DNA of 64,000 bases, taken from contig JAJNNX010000085.1 in NCBI GenBank assembly GCA_023159155.1, forward strand, positions 32,513 through 96,512, given 5' to 3'. The DNA comes from Ustulina deusta. Its lineage: Eukaryota > Ascomycota > Sordariomycetes > Xylariales > Xylariaceae. Positions 1 to 11,160 of the stretch are shown here, in pieces. The translations under genes were made by a program, and so were the position numbers. Every line of letters starts with the position of its first letter. Within the stretch, counting starts at the first letter, position 1. The notes beneath the pieces were generated by a model. The model was not told the DNA's origin and did not search any database. It worked only from the letters and a program-made list of their open reading frames with translations.

Positions 1-2
1 TT

Positions 3-3000
3 TCAACGAAACACTTTCAGCCCACTCTCGGCGGCGAGATCCTACAGAGTGTTTGTAAGCTAGGGGATGACTTCAAACTACAAGCTCCTACAACGCGCTT
101 GGAGATCTATCATATTTTCTCGAGTCTCTTGGAAATCCTTGCCCTGGCCTATGAGTCGGAATATTGGCAAAGTAACACGAACGGATTCATCCTTGATCTC
201 CTAACTCTATGCCGAAATGAGAGAGACCCTGAGAATCTCATGATATGGTTCACAATTCTGAAAGCAATTCTGCAGCATTTCAATCCATCGACCGACGTCA
301 CATCAGAAATCTTTAAGACATTCTCCGCCTATTTCCCTATCTCGCTCAGACCTTCGGCAATCCCGACCACTATAACTACCGATAACTTGAAGGCGACTCT
401 CCGCTCTTGCTTCTCTGCGCACCACCATGTGGCCAGTCTTTCTATCCCCTTCCTCGTCGACAAGCTGGACAAGGTCGACCAGACAGTCGCTGTCAAGGTA
501 GATATTTTGCTTACTCTTGACGCATGCCTTGTGAAGTACGACGACCCGAAACAAAGCGTTGTACCTCACGCAGATCAAATTTGGGCTTCGCTTAAGTATG
601 AGGTTCGCAATGGCGAGATTCAAGATGTTATTAAAGCCACCCTCAAGGTTTTGTGCTCCCTCGCGAAGCGGCTTGATGGAGAACATGTTCAACCTTTTCT
701 AGACAACACCTGGAGAGATCTAAAGGAAGATATTTCAGACTCGAAGTATACTGCACAAGCAGGGCGTTTGCTTATTGCAATTGCTGGCGCAACTCCCCAG
801 TCATTTGCGTTGCTGGTGCCTCGAGCTCTGGAGCACATCAAGAAAACCATCAAGCACAACACTTCTGTTATACATAAACGACATCTGATAGCCCTGATGG
901 GTTCGATAGTAAAGTTACGATTACATCTCGTCCCTAATTTAGACTTCAACCGATCCCAAACTGAAAGTAGGGTTCTTCTCTCAGACGACCTGTTTGGTGA
1001 TTCGCTTTTCAACGACTTGTACTTGCCATTCTGGAAGGAGCATTCCGCTTCTTCATCACCGATCGAATACATTTCCATCCTGCGCGAAGTTATGCAAGGA
1101 TTGGGGGCGTTGGTTGGCCAGGAATCTAGCGGAAAGGACCCAATCCGACGACTATGTTCAGATTCCACCTGTGAAACGATCATCGGCTTACTTGCTAAAC
1201 CAGTCATCATTTGTCCTCTCGAGGGCCCTAAATTTTTCGACTTGGTGGAAGAAAGGGTACCTCAGGATCTACTCGATGCAGGCGAAGAGGCCTTGAGGAA
1301 TGCGGTGCCCCTGTATCAGCCATCATTTCGGTACCTTCTCCTACAATACTTACGTTCTGTTAAAGACGCATACCAACGCCAGACCCAACCACATGATTTG
1401 AGTTTACAGATTCGAAACGTGTCTGCTACTCTGTGCACAATAATCCATTCCGGGGCGTTAGAGCCCGAAGCATGTTGGCTGAACGAGGCGGCCTTAATAA
1501 ATACTTTCCTGCAAGGCCTCCAATGGATGTTATCCGAGCGAGCAGACCCGAAGTTCTTCGTTGTCTTCATTGACGCGATTCATGTGACGCTAAAGCGGGC
1601 GTTGAAGCAGGGATCAACATGGGACAACAGTCCCAAGCTCACACAAGAGCAGTTTCAAGATCTAGCTCACCTATTTGAAGCTGGAGACGTGCCCCAAGTC
1701 GACCTCAACCGACCCGGAAAGATCGAAGCGCTGGAGGTTGAAGAAACAGGCCCTAAGCCCCCGCGACGTGCATACTACCTCTTCGTAGTCCAACAACTCT
1801 ATCGTCGATTCACGACCGTCCCTAACCCTAGCGTATCCTCAAACAAATTTACAGCAGTGGCTCTTAGCGGAGACTTGGATGAGAGCAACCCCGACTTAGG
1901 TTCAAGACAAGATATCCTCTTAAATCAACTGGGCCAATTTGCAGCATCGGTGATCAGAGAATTCAGCGAGGAAGAGCAGAGAGCCCTCGACCTAGATTTT
2001 GAAGCGTTTACCCTATTCCATACGCAGAATGGAGACACGGCACAGAAATTGACACTACCATGGAATCTCAGCCCTACCAATGATTTTCGGACGGCGCCGT
2101 TAACGTTGGGTATTATTCAAGGTCTATGGCCAGGGGCAATACGTACAGAAGTGAGTTCCAGCCAGTTATATAGTATTCCCAGCTAAAAACCAAATCTAAC
2201 AAGACTCCGCTAGGTACATCTGTCTGCGCTCAACGATTTGATTGCCGGCTTAGTCGCTACACCGATGCCGTGTTCCGAGGCAGCAAGAGCCGCAATGGAT
2301 GCACTGGTCTGTGTTCTGTCAAATAAATTCGATGCGAAAAAGAGCAGTGCTCTTATGGAGCAGCGGATACAGACGCAGGCACCTCTAATTAGAAAGTTGC
2401 ATGGCTTCATGGATCGCGCCCAGGCTACTGGCGACACCGACTCGAAACTCCGAATATTTCGCAGTCTCCTACACTATCTCGCCGGCGACGTAGCTCGTCC
2501 GCTCACGGGGGAAACCGAGAACCCCCTTCTTAACCTGGTTATTGAGGGTGGGGCGACGGATATTATGATAGGCAGACTGCTCGCGCAGAATCTGGGCCTA
2601 ATGGTGATGCCCCGGGAATGCCTATCGGATGTCAACCACGCAATACGCAAGAAGCTAGGTCCAGGGTGGTTCTACCACAAAACCGTAGTTCCGTACCTTG
2701 ACCGTTGTCTCCCAGAGCTGGGGGCCGAAGAGCGCGAGGCAGTTAATCGCGCCGTGGGAATCTTCTCGATCCTGCGGCATTTAGATTACAATATTTATGC
2801 CTCTGAAGCAGCTCGCGTCGTACGGATCGGGGTCCGGTCATTATCCACCTTCAAGGTAGGCGTAGAGACAGAATCCCTGCTCGATGTCCTCCTCCGCGTC
2901 CTCGAGCAAGATGCTGGCGAGCTTCAAGGACATCTCGCGGCTCTGATCCAGGGCTTAATCGCTATTTACGGGATGGCGCGCAACGTGGCCGACGCCGCGA

Positions 3001-3272
3001 AATTCGACCCCAACGCCGACGAAAAAGGAGGAAGGCAAGCTTACAGATCTAAAGCATCACGTGTCAGCGCCAAGGACCGTGACCCCATCGCCACGCGCAT
3101 GTATGCGCTCTATTTCTTTCAGAAACTCACGGAGGACAAATACGATACCCACCTTCTACTGCCGTATCGCAGAGACTTGCTCCGTCCCCTCGCGGCTGCC
3201 TGTGGCGATTCAGTTAGGGAGATTCGTCGCACGGCGCTCAAGGCGAGACAGGCATGGGAAGGACTGGGCTAG
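3..3272 (+). CDS. MMS19: MMS19 homologue, cytosolic Fe-S assembly / DNA repair factor (5' end outside window)
   Basis: Exons 3..2150 and 2214..3272, giving 1068 residues in the window. The frame is open to the left edge, so the true start lies upstream. The intron (2151..2213) starts GTGAGT and ends CTAG; joining in phase 0 gives a continuous frame across IRTE|VHLSAL. Seen: a long helical, HEAT-like protein without membrane segments. The N-terminal part carries the MMS19 signature around FPISLRP ... TTDNLKATLRSC, and the C-terminus (YFFQKLTEDKYDTHLLLPYR) matches the family end. Family knowledge: MMS19 is the targeting subunit of the cytosolic iron-sulfur assembly complex, delivering clusters to XPD/Rad3, DNA polymerases and primase, hence its nucleotide-excision-repair and transcription phenotypes. 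The family is about 1000-1100 residues long, so roughly 100 residues are missing at the left edge. It converges on SPC2. Confidence 0.93.
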
Positions 3273-3673
3273 TTTACCGATCTTCGCGCCATCGCCGCCG
3301 ACCCGCACCTCTATCTTGATTGAAGTATTGATAGGACATAGAGTCCATGTCGTAGCGATGGGGAAGGAGAGATCTTGTTAGTGGCTACTGGATTGCTGAG
3401 ACAACGATACTGTATCAACAGCTTGGACGTGGAAAAACGCAGTATGCGACATAAGCAAAGTACACGACTGATTACCTTGCTGAAACTCGGAACTGTATTC
3501 CAGCTAACAATTTTATTACTACTTGATTCGAGACTTGTGCGATAGACATGCCCCATACCAAGATAGAAAATTCCGTTGACAATTCACATGAGATGACTTT
3601 ACGCGGTTGTTTCATGACGAGGGTATCAAGGTATTTTTCGAGTAGAGTTTACACCAAGTTTATCTATGACGGG
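3273..3673. other. Convergent intergenic spacer MMS19 / SPC2
   Basis: About 400 bp holding the 3' ends of two convergent genes. Short ORFs on both strands have no recognisable motif. No separate gene is supported. Confidence 0.6.
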
Positions 3674-4570
3674 CTACGCCTTTCTTCTTTTGGCCTTCTT
3701 ACCCACGGAGCCCGTGACATTACTCTCGGCCCCCGTCGTGTCAGCAGCAGCCAGCGCATCGAGGGTCTCCGTGTCCACATTCAGGAACTCAGACGCCGCG
3801 GTAGAAGGAGGAGGGACAGCCGCGGCGGCACGTTTGGGGTCGGCCTGGGCGATCAGCGGCACGGTCGTGGCTAGCATGATCTGGAAGGGGAGCGAGACAA
3901 AGTGTCCCTGCACGTCGAACCACTCGGTAAACGAACGCGCGAACTCGATCTTGCGGGCCGGGCCGCTTTTCGGGGTGACGTCTACGACGACGCAGTAGGT
4001 TGGCTCGTTCTTCTTCGTCGAGGTCGAGACGGATATCTGTTTTTGTTTTTGATTCCTCGTTAGTCAACTGATATGTGTGTGTGTGTGTGTTTCGGTGAGA
4101 GGGAGGAGTGAGTATAGGCAGATTTGATTGATTGGAATCTCTTACCTTGGTCCCGTCGGGCGCCTTGCCCTGGTATACCGTCCCCTTCTCCACAAAGGAG
4201 ATCCATATCGTCAGGGCGCCGTTGATGATCGAGTACAGGGCCACGGCGGCGGCGGTGTACCATTTCGTGGCCTCGAAGCCGAGCTTGTAGTCCCAGAAGA
4301 AGCAGGCGGCGGCGATGGCGAAGGCGCCGTAGCCCAGCGCCAGGCGCGTGTCGACGAGGCTGTGGTCTTGCTTGAACTTGAGCGAGTTTAGGTAGTTTGG
4401 TATCGCATCGTCGGACGTGTTCTTCAGATCTACGCGGTATCTGTTAGCCGTGGTTCTGGCTGTGCATGTGCCTTCTTTCGGTGCAAGACCGGACATCGAG
4501 GCTGCGGAAAGCTGGAGAGGGCTAGCTTACCTGCTAAGTTGTGCACTGTAATTCGCTCCTGGGACGTCAT
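3674..4570 (-). CDS. SPC2: Signal peptidase complex subunit 2
   Basis: Three exons on the minus strand: 4531..4570, 4146..4429, 3674..4036; 228 residues. The 13-codon first exon (MTSQERITVHNLA) ends at GTAAGC; its last base plus the exon 2 start makes the Asp of DLKNTSDDAIPNYL, a block typical of fungal SPC2. Exon 2 holds two hydrophobic segments (ALGYGAFAIAAACFFWDY and the stretch around YTAAAVALYSIINGALT), the hairpin expected of this ER subunit, followed by FVEKGTVYQG. Exon 3 gives the cytosolic C-terminal domain and ends with a basic GKKAKRRKA tail. Family knowledge: SPC2 (SPC25 in animals) is a non-catalytic subunit of the ER signal peptidase and contacts the Sec61 translocon. Intron 2 contains a short GT repeat. 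Transcribed divergently from EMC3, another ER membrane-biogenesis gene. Confidence 0.93.
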
Positions 4571-4984
4571 TTTGAAGTCTTGATTCCCTTTGTCTCGTCG
4601 AATATGCTGTGGGAGGTAGCTAATTGGGTGTTTTGCGGGCGGAAAGAGGAGAAAGGCAGCTCGGATTCGCCTGTTGTGGTCGTGGTGATGCTGTGTAAGT
4701 GACCTCGATTAGGTGCCTCTTAGGTGCTAGTTTACAGTATAGGTGGCAGTTGGAACGTGGCTCGTTCCGTCAGTGTGGAGCCTTCTCGCTTTCTGTCCGC
4801 CCTGCCAGGCAGGGATCCCCGCGACCCGCAAATTAATGCGCGAGCCAGAGCTTGCGGCTGATGATTGAGGCTTGCCCCAGCCAACCACAACTTCAACGAC
4901 TACGGACTCTAAATAGTTACCTTGTGATTCAAGTCACCGAATTGCTCGCCCCCCCTTGGTCGCAAGACATTATTTGACGTCGGA
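4571..4984. promoter_or_regulatory. Divergent promoter region SPC2 / EMC3
   Basis: 414 bp between two start codons pointing away from each other, so both promoters must lie here. It contains a taggtgcctcttaggtgcta direct repeat near 4711-4730. No defined binding site is claimed. Confidence 0.5.
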
Positions 4985-5959
4985 ATGGCTCAACTACCGG
5001 TGCAAACGATCCCCAGGGATCCCCAGCTATTGTGAGTACTACCATGGTGCTCTTGGAAGAAATTGCTGCTGCTGACCGACTGGAAAAGCTACTGGATCCT
5101 GTTTCCCATCACCGTTGTCATGGTAAGCAATTCGTCCATGCAGGATCAACTATGTCGCTACGTTCTTCAGCTTATATATAGCTAGGTCTTGACCGGTGTC
5201 CTCCGCCACTACGCCTCCGTTTTGATGGCCACTGTACCGAAGAGATTCGACCAGAAATCGATAAAGGAGCAGCGTTCCATGGTCCACGGCGTCGCCACAC
5301 GAAGCAACTTCCACGTCCTGTCTGCCCCGTCCTTCCGTGTGCGCCGCGATTACTTGACCAATGCCTACGAGTCTGGCGCTTTCTTGAAGGATCCCGAACG
5401 TCGTGGCCAGCCCCCCGCGAACCCCATGACGGATCCTAACGCCATGGACGGCATGATGGGCATGATGAAGAACAACATGGCCATGATGATCCCGAACACC
5501 CTCATCATGAGCTGGATCAACGCCTTTTTCAGCGGTTTCGTCATTATCAAGCTGCCTTTCCCGATTACTATCAAGTTTAAGAGCATGCTGCAGGCTGGCG
5601 TCATGACGAAGGAGATGGATCCCAGGTGGATGTCTAGTATTAGCTGGTATTTCTTGTGTATCTTTGGTCTACAGAGCGTGTTCAACTTTATCCTTGGGAG
5701 TGAAAATGGTAAGTCCGCCATCAACTGGAATCTTGACAACCCAGTTTGTGATCTGGCTAGCTGACTTGGAGTAGCTGCGAGTCAAATGGCCCAGCAGATG
5801 GGTGCCATGGGTCCTCAGGCTGGCCCTCAGATGTTTGGGCCGGGTGTTGACCCCGACAAGCAATTCAAGACGGAGGCGGAGAATCTGGCGGTCGTTGAGC
5901 ACTACTCGGTACTTGATGACGTAGAGGATCGATTGCTCGAGGGTATCAAGTCTAAATAG
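4985..5959 (+). CDS. EMC3: ER membrane protein complex subunit 3
   Basis: Four exons: 4985..5031, 5089..5122, 5186..5708, 5775..5959; 262 residues. Exon 1 gives MAQLPVQTIPRDPQLL; the junction codon TT|C and the 34-nt exon 2 give FYWILFPITVVM; exon 3 opens VLTGVLRHYASVL. This order matches the EMC3 N-terminus. Exon 3 holds the methionine-rich NPMTDPNAMDGMMGMMKN loop and the conserved hydrophobic segments around WINAFFSGFVIIKLPFPIT and ISWYFLCIFGLQSVFNFIL. Exon 4 supplies the QMAQQMG and C-terminal acidic tail. Family knowledge: EMC3 belongs to the Oxa1/YidC/Get1 insertase superfamily and is the catalytic core of the ER membrane complex, inserting tail-anchored and weakly hydrophobic membrane proteins. 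It ends 156 bp from the convergent RPC25. Confidence 0.95.
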
Positions 5960-6115
5960 CAACAGAATCAAGTTCTGCGGGGTTCTTCCGCATGGCCAAT
6001 CAAATACACCATTGCCCAAACGCCAAATTATGCGTATGCCGCCTTTTCCCTCTCTAAGCCTATGCGAGTCACAAGAAGTAGCACACCCGGTAATATGTAC
6101 ACGGGCTGAGCTTCA

Positions 6116-6953
6116 TCAATCCCACCATAGGCACACTCCTAGTCCTTCCTTCATCATGCTGCCCTTGATAGCGTAGGGCGAGATGCTCTTGGCCCGTTCA
6201 ACGGCTGCCTGTTCACCACTCTCAGGTATTTGGTCATCCCAGGTCTCGTCGGTGACTTGAAATCGGACCATCTCATTCTTATCGTAGTGTATTCGCTCCT
6301 CGTCTACTATCCATACCCAAGCTTGCTCGTTATGGTCGCTAAGGCAGGTATGAATACATTGAGCGAACGAAATATGCCAAATTGGACGACTTACAACTCG
6401 GTGTTTTCTGGCAGCTCTTTGTAGGATACAGCGATTTCTTCAAAGAACTCGGTCCGGACTATTGATGGGTTAATGAGTTAAAAGCCCCGGACTCGTTTGA
6501 CGTCTAGGGGCTTAGGTCTTACTCTTTAGTCCCTCTGCATCTGCACTACTGATTCTTCCAAACAAAACCTCCCCTTTGAAGGGCCTGAAGACAATCATGC
6601 GGAACTCAACTGTTCAGAGAAAATCTAGGTTAGTCTCCATGTGACATGGCATAGCCGGCGAGAGAGTAGGCAACGGTACCATTTACATTGACCAGGCCAT
6701 TGCCGTGTCCTATCAACCCCTCGGATGCCCACAGAAGGTCATACATGCAGATGCAGAGGCCGATCTTCTGTATCACGCGGTTGGAGTACTTGGCGTTGAT
6801 GTTGTTCTCAATGGCTACACGACTATGCTGCTCGAACTGCGACGGCGGGATCTGCACTAGATCTGCAATCTTGGTCTGTGTTTTTGTATTAGCATAAGCC
6901 TACCAATACTGCGCGTATTTGTTTTTTTCTTATAAACTCACTAAGATGAACAT
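6116..6953 (-). CDS. RPC25: RNA polymerase III subunit Rpc25 (RPC8)
   Basis: Five exons on the minus strand: 6942..6953, 6680..6875, 6523..6609, 6395..6458, 6116..6338; 193 residues. The first exon is only four codons (MFIL). The spliced N-terminus, MFILTKIADLVQIPPSQFEQ, and the following block (NAKYSNRVIQKIGLCI, EGLIGHGNG) are the SHS2/Rpb7-like N-terminal domain. The phase-1 junction to exon 3 restores VNVNVEFRMIVFRPFKGE, and exon 4 restores IRTEFFEEIAVSYKELPENT, the start of the OB-fold. The protein ends GLGVCLWWD, the diagnostic Rpc25 C-terminus. Family knowledge: Rpc25 pairs with Rpc17 as the Pol III stalk, needed for initiation at tRNA and 5S genes. All four introns are about 55-70 nt. 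The gene has no single long ORF and is easily missed. Confidence 0.93.
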
Positions 6954-7847
6954 CTTGCGCCCTTAAAACTGTAGATGAAGATACGCGCATGTTTTGTCGT
7001 TCTGGTGAAGTTTGGTAGCCTACCGATCAGCGCATTACACATGTATAGGTACTACCTATCCAGCAGCTTCCCAGTCGAGCCCCACCATAAAGATCGTTAG
7101 AAAGTTGCACCTACCTAGCCTATCGGTGTGTGGGGCTCCTTTTAGAGCTTAGGTAAGCCTACCTACCCCCTTAAGAGGGTATCGTATGGGTCTGTTACGG
7201 CATAGCTGCATAGTCTCTTGCTTACCTAAGTTGACCACGCATCCACCACCATCTATCTTCCAACTTACTTTCTCCCGCCTCCTAGTTCAACCCTCATCTC
7301 AGCTTTTCCGCTGGCTTGCCTTTTTTTTTTTTTTCTCCCAAAGCAGCTTGCTATCAATATTGGCAACATTCAAGTGAAACACTACTACTATACAATTCCA
7401 ATATTCTTTCTTTCCAATTTTGCAAGGGTTTCTCTTCCAGGCAGACCGGGACATTTACGCGATATCTCATTCTACATTTATTTCGTCGCGTCAACCACCC
7501 AGCCAACTGTTTCGCTTTGTCTGCCAGGTTCGCCAAGGACTCACGATTTCAGACTTGAGCTTCGCTAACCTCTCAGCGTTATCTTCTCGGGGCGTCTGTC
7601 CACGTAGCGATTTTCTGTATGTCCTCCGCCCATGTCCTTCTCCCTCATTTCGTCTCCTGCGAAATTGGTCTGAGCTAGTGCGCAGGCAGGCAGGCTGCCT
7701 ATCACGGTTCGCAAGAATCCGGATTATTCGTCTACGGCACTGTCTAAGACTTTGAACCATATCTGACATGCGGTACATCAGGTGTTTTTCTTGCCGCTGT
7801 TGCACACCACCGAATACTTGACTTTGAAGAGGCCTCGCTTGAAAAAG
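6954..7847. promoter_or_regulatory. Divergent promoter and 5' leaders, RPC25 / NUFIP-CCCH gene
   Basis: About 890 bp between divergent starts. A pyrimidine tract (T-run at 7320-7334 followed by CTCCC) lies about 500 bp before the plus-strand start, as often seen near fungal transcription starts. Several overlapping ORFs here (7186-7805) are on both strands, pyrimidine-biased and without motifs; they look like leader sequence. Confidence 0.45.
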
Positions 7848-9706
7848 ATGGCCAGTTATCCTTACCCACCTCCTCCCCCCCCTCCGACCGCTTCTGCAGC
7901 TCCAACAGGACAGTACCCATCATATAATCAACCGCATTCGTATAATGTAGGCTCACACCGTGGCGGCCAATCTTCGTACGTGGGAGGCGGACGAGGTCGA
8001 GGTCATCATGACTACGGCTCGGGTTCCCGTTATTATCCCCAACAGCCGGACTACCCTCCTCCCCCGAGTAGCCACTATACCGCGCCGCAAGCAAGTGCCC
8101 ATTGGCAAAGTGCCCCAGCAGTAACTCACTATCCTCCACACCCGCCGGCTGTTCCCCATCACGCCTCTCCTGCGTACCCTGCCACCTACAGTCCTCAAGC
8201 GTATAGTGCTCCGGTAGGACAAGGGTATCAATCTCAGTATCCTAGTGCATCTGTACGGCCCCCGCACGGCCCTCCATATCCTCCCTATACAACCGATCAC
8301 CCTTCACAGCGCTGGTCCGAGCAGGGCCCGGCGTTTCCACCGTACTCGAACCGAGGCGGTCGTGGGGGGTTCCAGAGTGACCGAGGTGGCCACAAGCCGG
8401 AGAATTCAATGGTGCCTGCAACCACGATGCGACTGGGGTTTGAGCACAACAGTGACCGCATGGTGCACAATTCAAGCCCCTATGGGTCGCCTTACCAATC
8501 AAGCCCACAGCTGGGGCCCTATGCTCAACCTCCTTATAACTACCCTCCTGCTCCTGAGAATTCGTATTCGACACCAGCACATGCTCCTCATCACACCCAT
8601 AGCTATAACGCTCGAGGCGGCTCCGGACGTGATGGTTTTGGTCATTCAAATAGAGGTGGTCGGGGAGGACACGGTGGTCGAGGCGAAAAGTTTCGCCACC
8701 ACCGGGATCAAAAACCCTCTCATGGGTTTAACCCTTCTCAGAAGCCTGATGCAGCGGTTCACAGCAAAAAGAAGAAGCGTAAGACCAATACGCTCGGCCT
8801 AACACCCGGAGACGAGAGCAGCGAAGGCGAAGTTACGCTGGATGACGAGGAAAAGCGTTTAAGCGATCTCTTGGGTGCAGATGCTCCAGTGTAAGACTTG
8901 GTTGTTCCTATTGATATCCGTATGTGGTATTAATCATATTGCTCTCTAGGATCCCCGATATGGCTGCTTGGATCGCGGAGCGCAAGGCCAACTACCCAAC
9001 AAAGGCTCGCATAGAAGCCAAGAAAGCTGCCAATGCAATATCTACACCTAAAACCGATGACTCCGCCAAACCTACACCAACCAAGATCGATAAAGACCAA
9101 GCCAAAATCGATAGGCTTGAGAAGAAATTAAGTAAGCTCAAGGGGAGTATCGAAAAGAGAAAGAGGGCAGCCAACGATGAAGGGGATGAGATGCGGGCAG
9201 ACGAGTCGCCAGGTTTGTCCGACTCGTCAGACGACGAAGAACCTGAAGTACAGACAAGCTCTAAGCCAACAGCTACCTTTCTCCCCCCTCCCCCCATCAC
9301 ACGGGCAGATCCATCTAACCACTGCAAATACTATTCTACGGGCGGTACTTGTGGAAAGAAGGGCAAGTGCCGCTTCAAGCATGACCCCGCTGTCCGTGAA
9401 GCCGCGCTTCAGGAACGTACACGGAATGGCGGTCGTATGACTCTCAAGCAGCGATTGCTGCTTAATGATAAGGATCATGATGACATGGATGTGGTCAAAG
9501 CCATTGTAGAGATGCGATCCAGCGGACGTTTAGTCGATCCTCAAAGCCTCCAAGTTCGTGCGAAGCATCAGGCAGAAGAGCAAGCAACCACTGGACCTAC
9601 TCCATCGACACTCCCCACTACAGCTGGCGTGGCTAGTCTGCCGCCGAATCCTTATGCAGCTTCTAAGAAGATAGCGCCGCCTAAGACATCAGACGCAGTT
9701 GAATAG
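7848..9706 (+). CDS. NUFIP1-domain CCCH zinc-finger protein (candidate box C/D snoRNP assembly factor)
   Basis: Exons 7848..8890 and 8950..9706, 599 residues. The ATG at 7848 follows AAG and starts MASYPYPPPPPPPT; the frame is open 66 nt upstream without a better start. The first 300 residues are low-complexity Pro/Tyr/Gly/His-rich with RGG/GRG patches, as in RNA-binding proteins. The intron (GTAAGA...CTAG) joins APV|IPDMAAWIAERKANYPTK, the NUFIP1 motif, at about residues 349-372. A basic coiled segment (KIDRLEKKLSKLKGSIEKRK) lies near 400-420. A perfect C-x8-C-x5-C-x3-H finger (CKYYSTGGTCGKKGKCRFKH) lies at about 473-492. Family knowledge: the NUFIP1/Rsa1 family scaffolds assembly of L7Ae-type snoRNP proteins with the R2TP chaperone. 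Assigning that role here is an inference from the motif. Confidence 0.85.
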
Positions 9707-11160
9707 CCGCAACAAGAGACATCACGCTCTTACCAGACTACATATCTCGGCGCTTATGGAGCCGCCATGATCGACTTGTTTGTACGCCGATGATGCCAAA
9801 AATGTCGGCACCAAAATCAAGCTCCTCATCAATGTGATGAGAACCCAACACTCATGTCATGTGACAGGATGGGTCAGTATCAGCATGCTTTTAAATTCAT
9901 CAACTTCTACACCTATCCAGTTTAGCTGTACCTCGACGATAAGCAGTACAACACAGGGATAATCTCACAAAGTCCCACTCTTTCAAAAGTCTCAGTTTCG
10001 TTTTCCGCAAAGATACCGTACTCGTATGGTTCAAATATGAAGTGGGAATTGCAAATCACCTGCCCATGGCCTGAATTCAAAATAGCATCAAGCGACGCAA
10101 TCCGGAGCTTATATGAATTCGCATCCAACGACTCGAAGCAAAAAAGCAAAATAAGAAAACCAAGTGTTTCTCTTTTTTTTTTCTTCCTCAGTCGGACTTG
10201 TGGGATCATCTTTTTACCGGTTCTACTTTACTCGATTATTGATATATGGCATGGTGTAACGATTAATTGAGCGCCTCCAACCGCTTTCCATACGGTCGCT
10301 TGGTCGTTCGGTCGTTCGAGTTTTCTAACGAAATGGCCACTACCCCATTCTTTTCATACTCTCCGCTTTCGGCTGCGGCACACCATTACCACCCTGCTTG
10401 CAAGGCAAGCACTACTCCGGTACCAAAAGCATAACCACCCTTTTGCATCATCGATTGATGAGATGCGACTTACTACTTGGCAACCAAGATTTTCGAGCGA
10501 TATAGGACGAGGACAGAGCCAGGTAAGGTAGTTTCAGCGGTTTTTTATAAGCGGATGTCTTCGATCGGTGATAGCTCCTTCAGCGGTGCTGGCACCACCC
10601 CGAGCGCCTAGGCTAGGATAGCCCACGAGGCATAGCTTATCGTTTGATACCATGGATATAAATAGCGTGTGGATTGGGATATGGTAACTTAGGCCTATTG
10701 CAAATTTGTACAAAACAGTTTCGCGTTTTTATTTTCAGAGATGGGTTTTCTAGAGTTTTTCTGGATGATCGATATGATGGATGCACAGAACCAGTTTGCG
10801 GCTGATCTGGCTAGCAATTTAGTTGATGTATATGACGAACAGAGATTTAATTCTTTGTCTTCCGCCATCGTACAGAAGATAAAAGCAGGACGGCAACTGA
10901 TCATAATGGCTCTGAAGGTAATTCGCGTCTTGATTCCCCCAACTAGGCGATGTATTTCTCGACACCATGATCAATTTTTGAAAGAAATCATGAGCCATCC
11001 ATCCAGCGATCTTGCTTGCACGACAGGACCTTGCCCCCTCCCTTCCCCCTTTTTTTTAGTAGTGAACGCCACAACGCCATGCATGTGTATTTTATGCATT
11101 TCACCGAATCGCTGACATCCGACCATCTCGTCCTTTTTCTCCTGATGAGTTGCCACGACA
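9707..11160. other. Long convergent intergenic region downstream of the NUFIP gene and NSA2
   Basis: About 1.45 kb. The only candidate coding piece is 10739-10917 on the plus strand, a Met/Phe-rich helical stretch (MGFLEFFWMIDMMDAQNQF) bounded by an acceptor-like TTTTCAG and a donor-like GTAATT. I could not connect it in frame to further exons, so no gene is called. A TCGTTCGGTCGTTCGAG tandem lies near 10305. The rest holds 3' flanks. Confidence 0.35.

Noticed and set aside
7782..7847. Upstream extension of the NUFIP-CCCH protein
   Set aside because: No better start; residues are not family-like and the ATG at 7848 has good context.
10741..11115. 124-residue plus-strand ORF downstream of NSA2
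   Set aside because: Only its first 60 codons look coding, no family match, and no in-frame partner exon was found; it overlaps the NSA2 3' flank.
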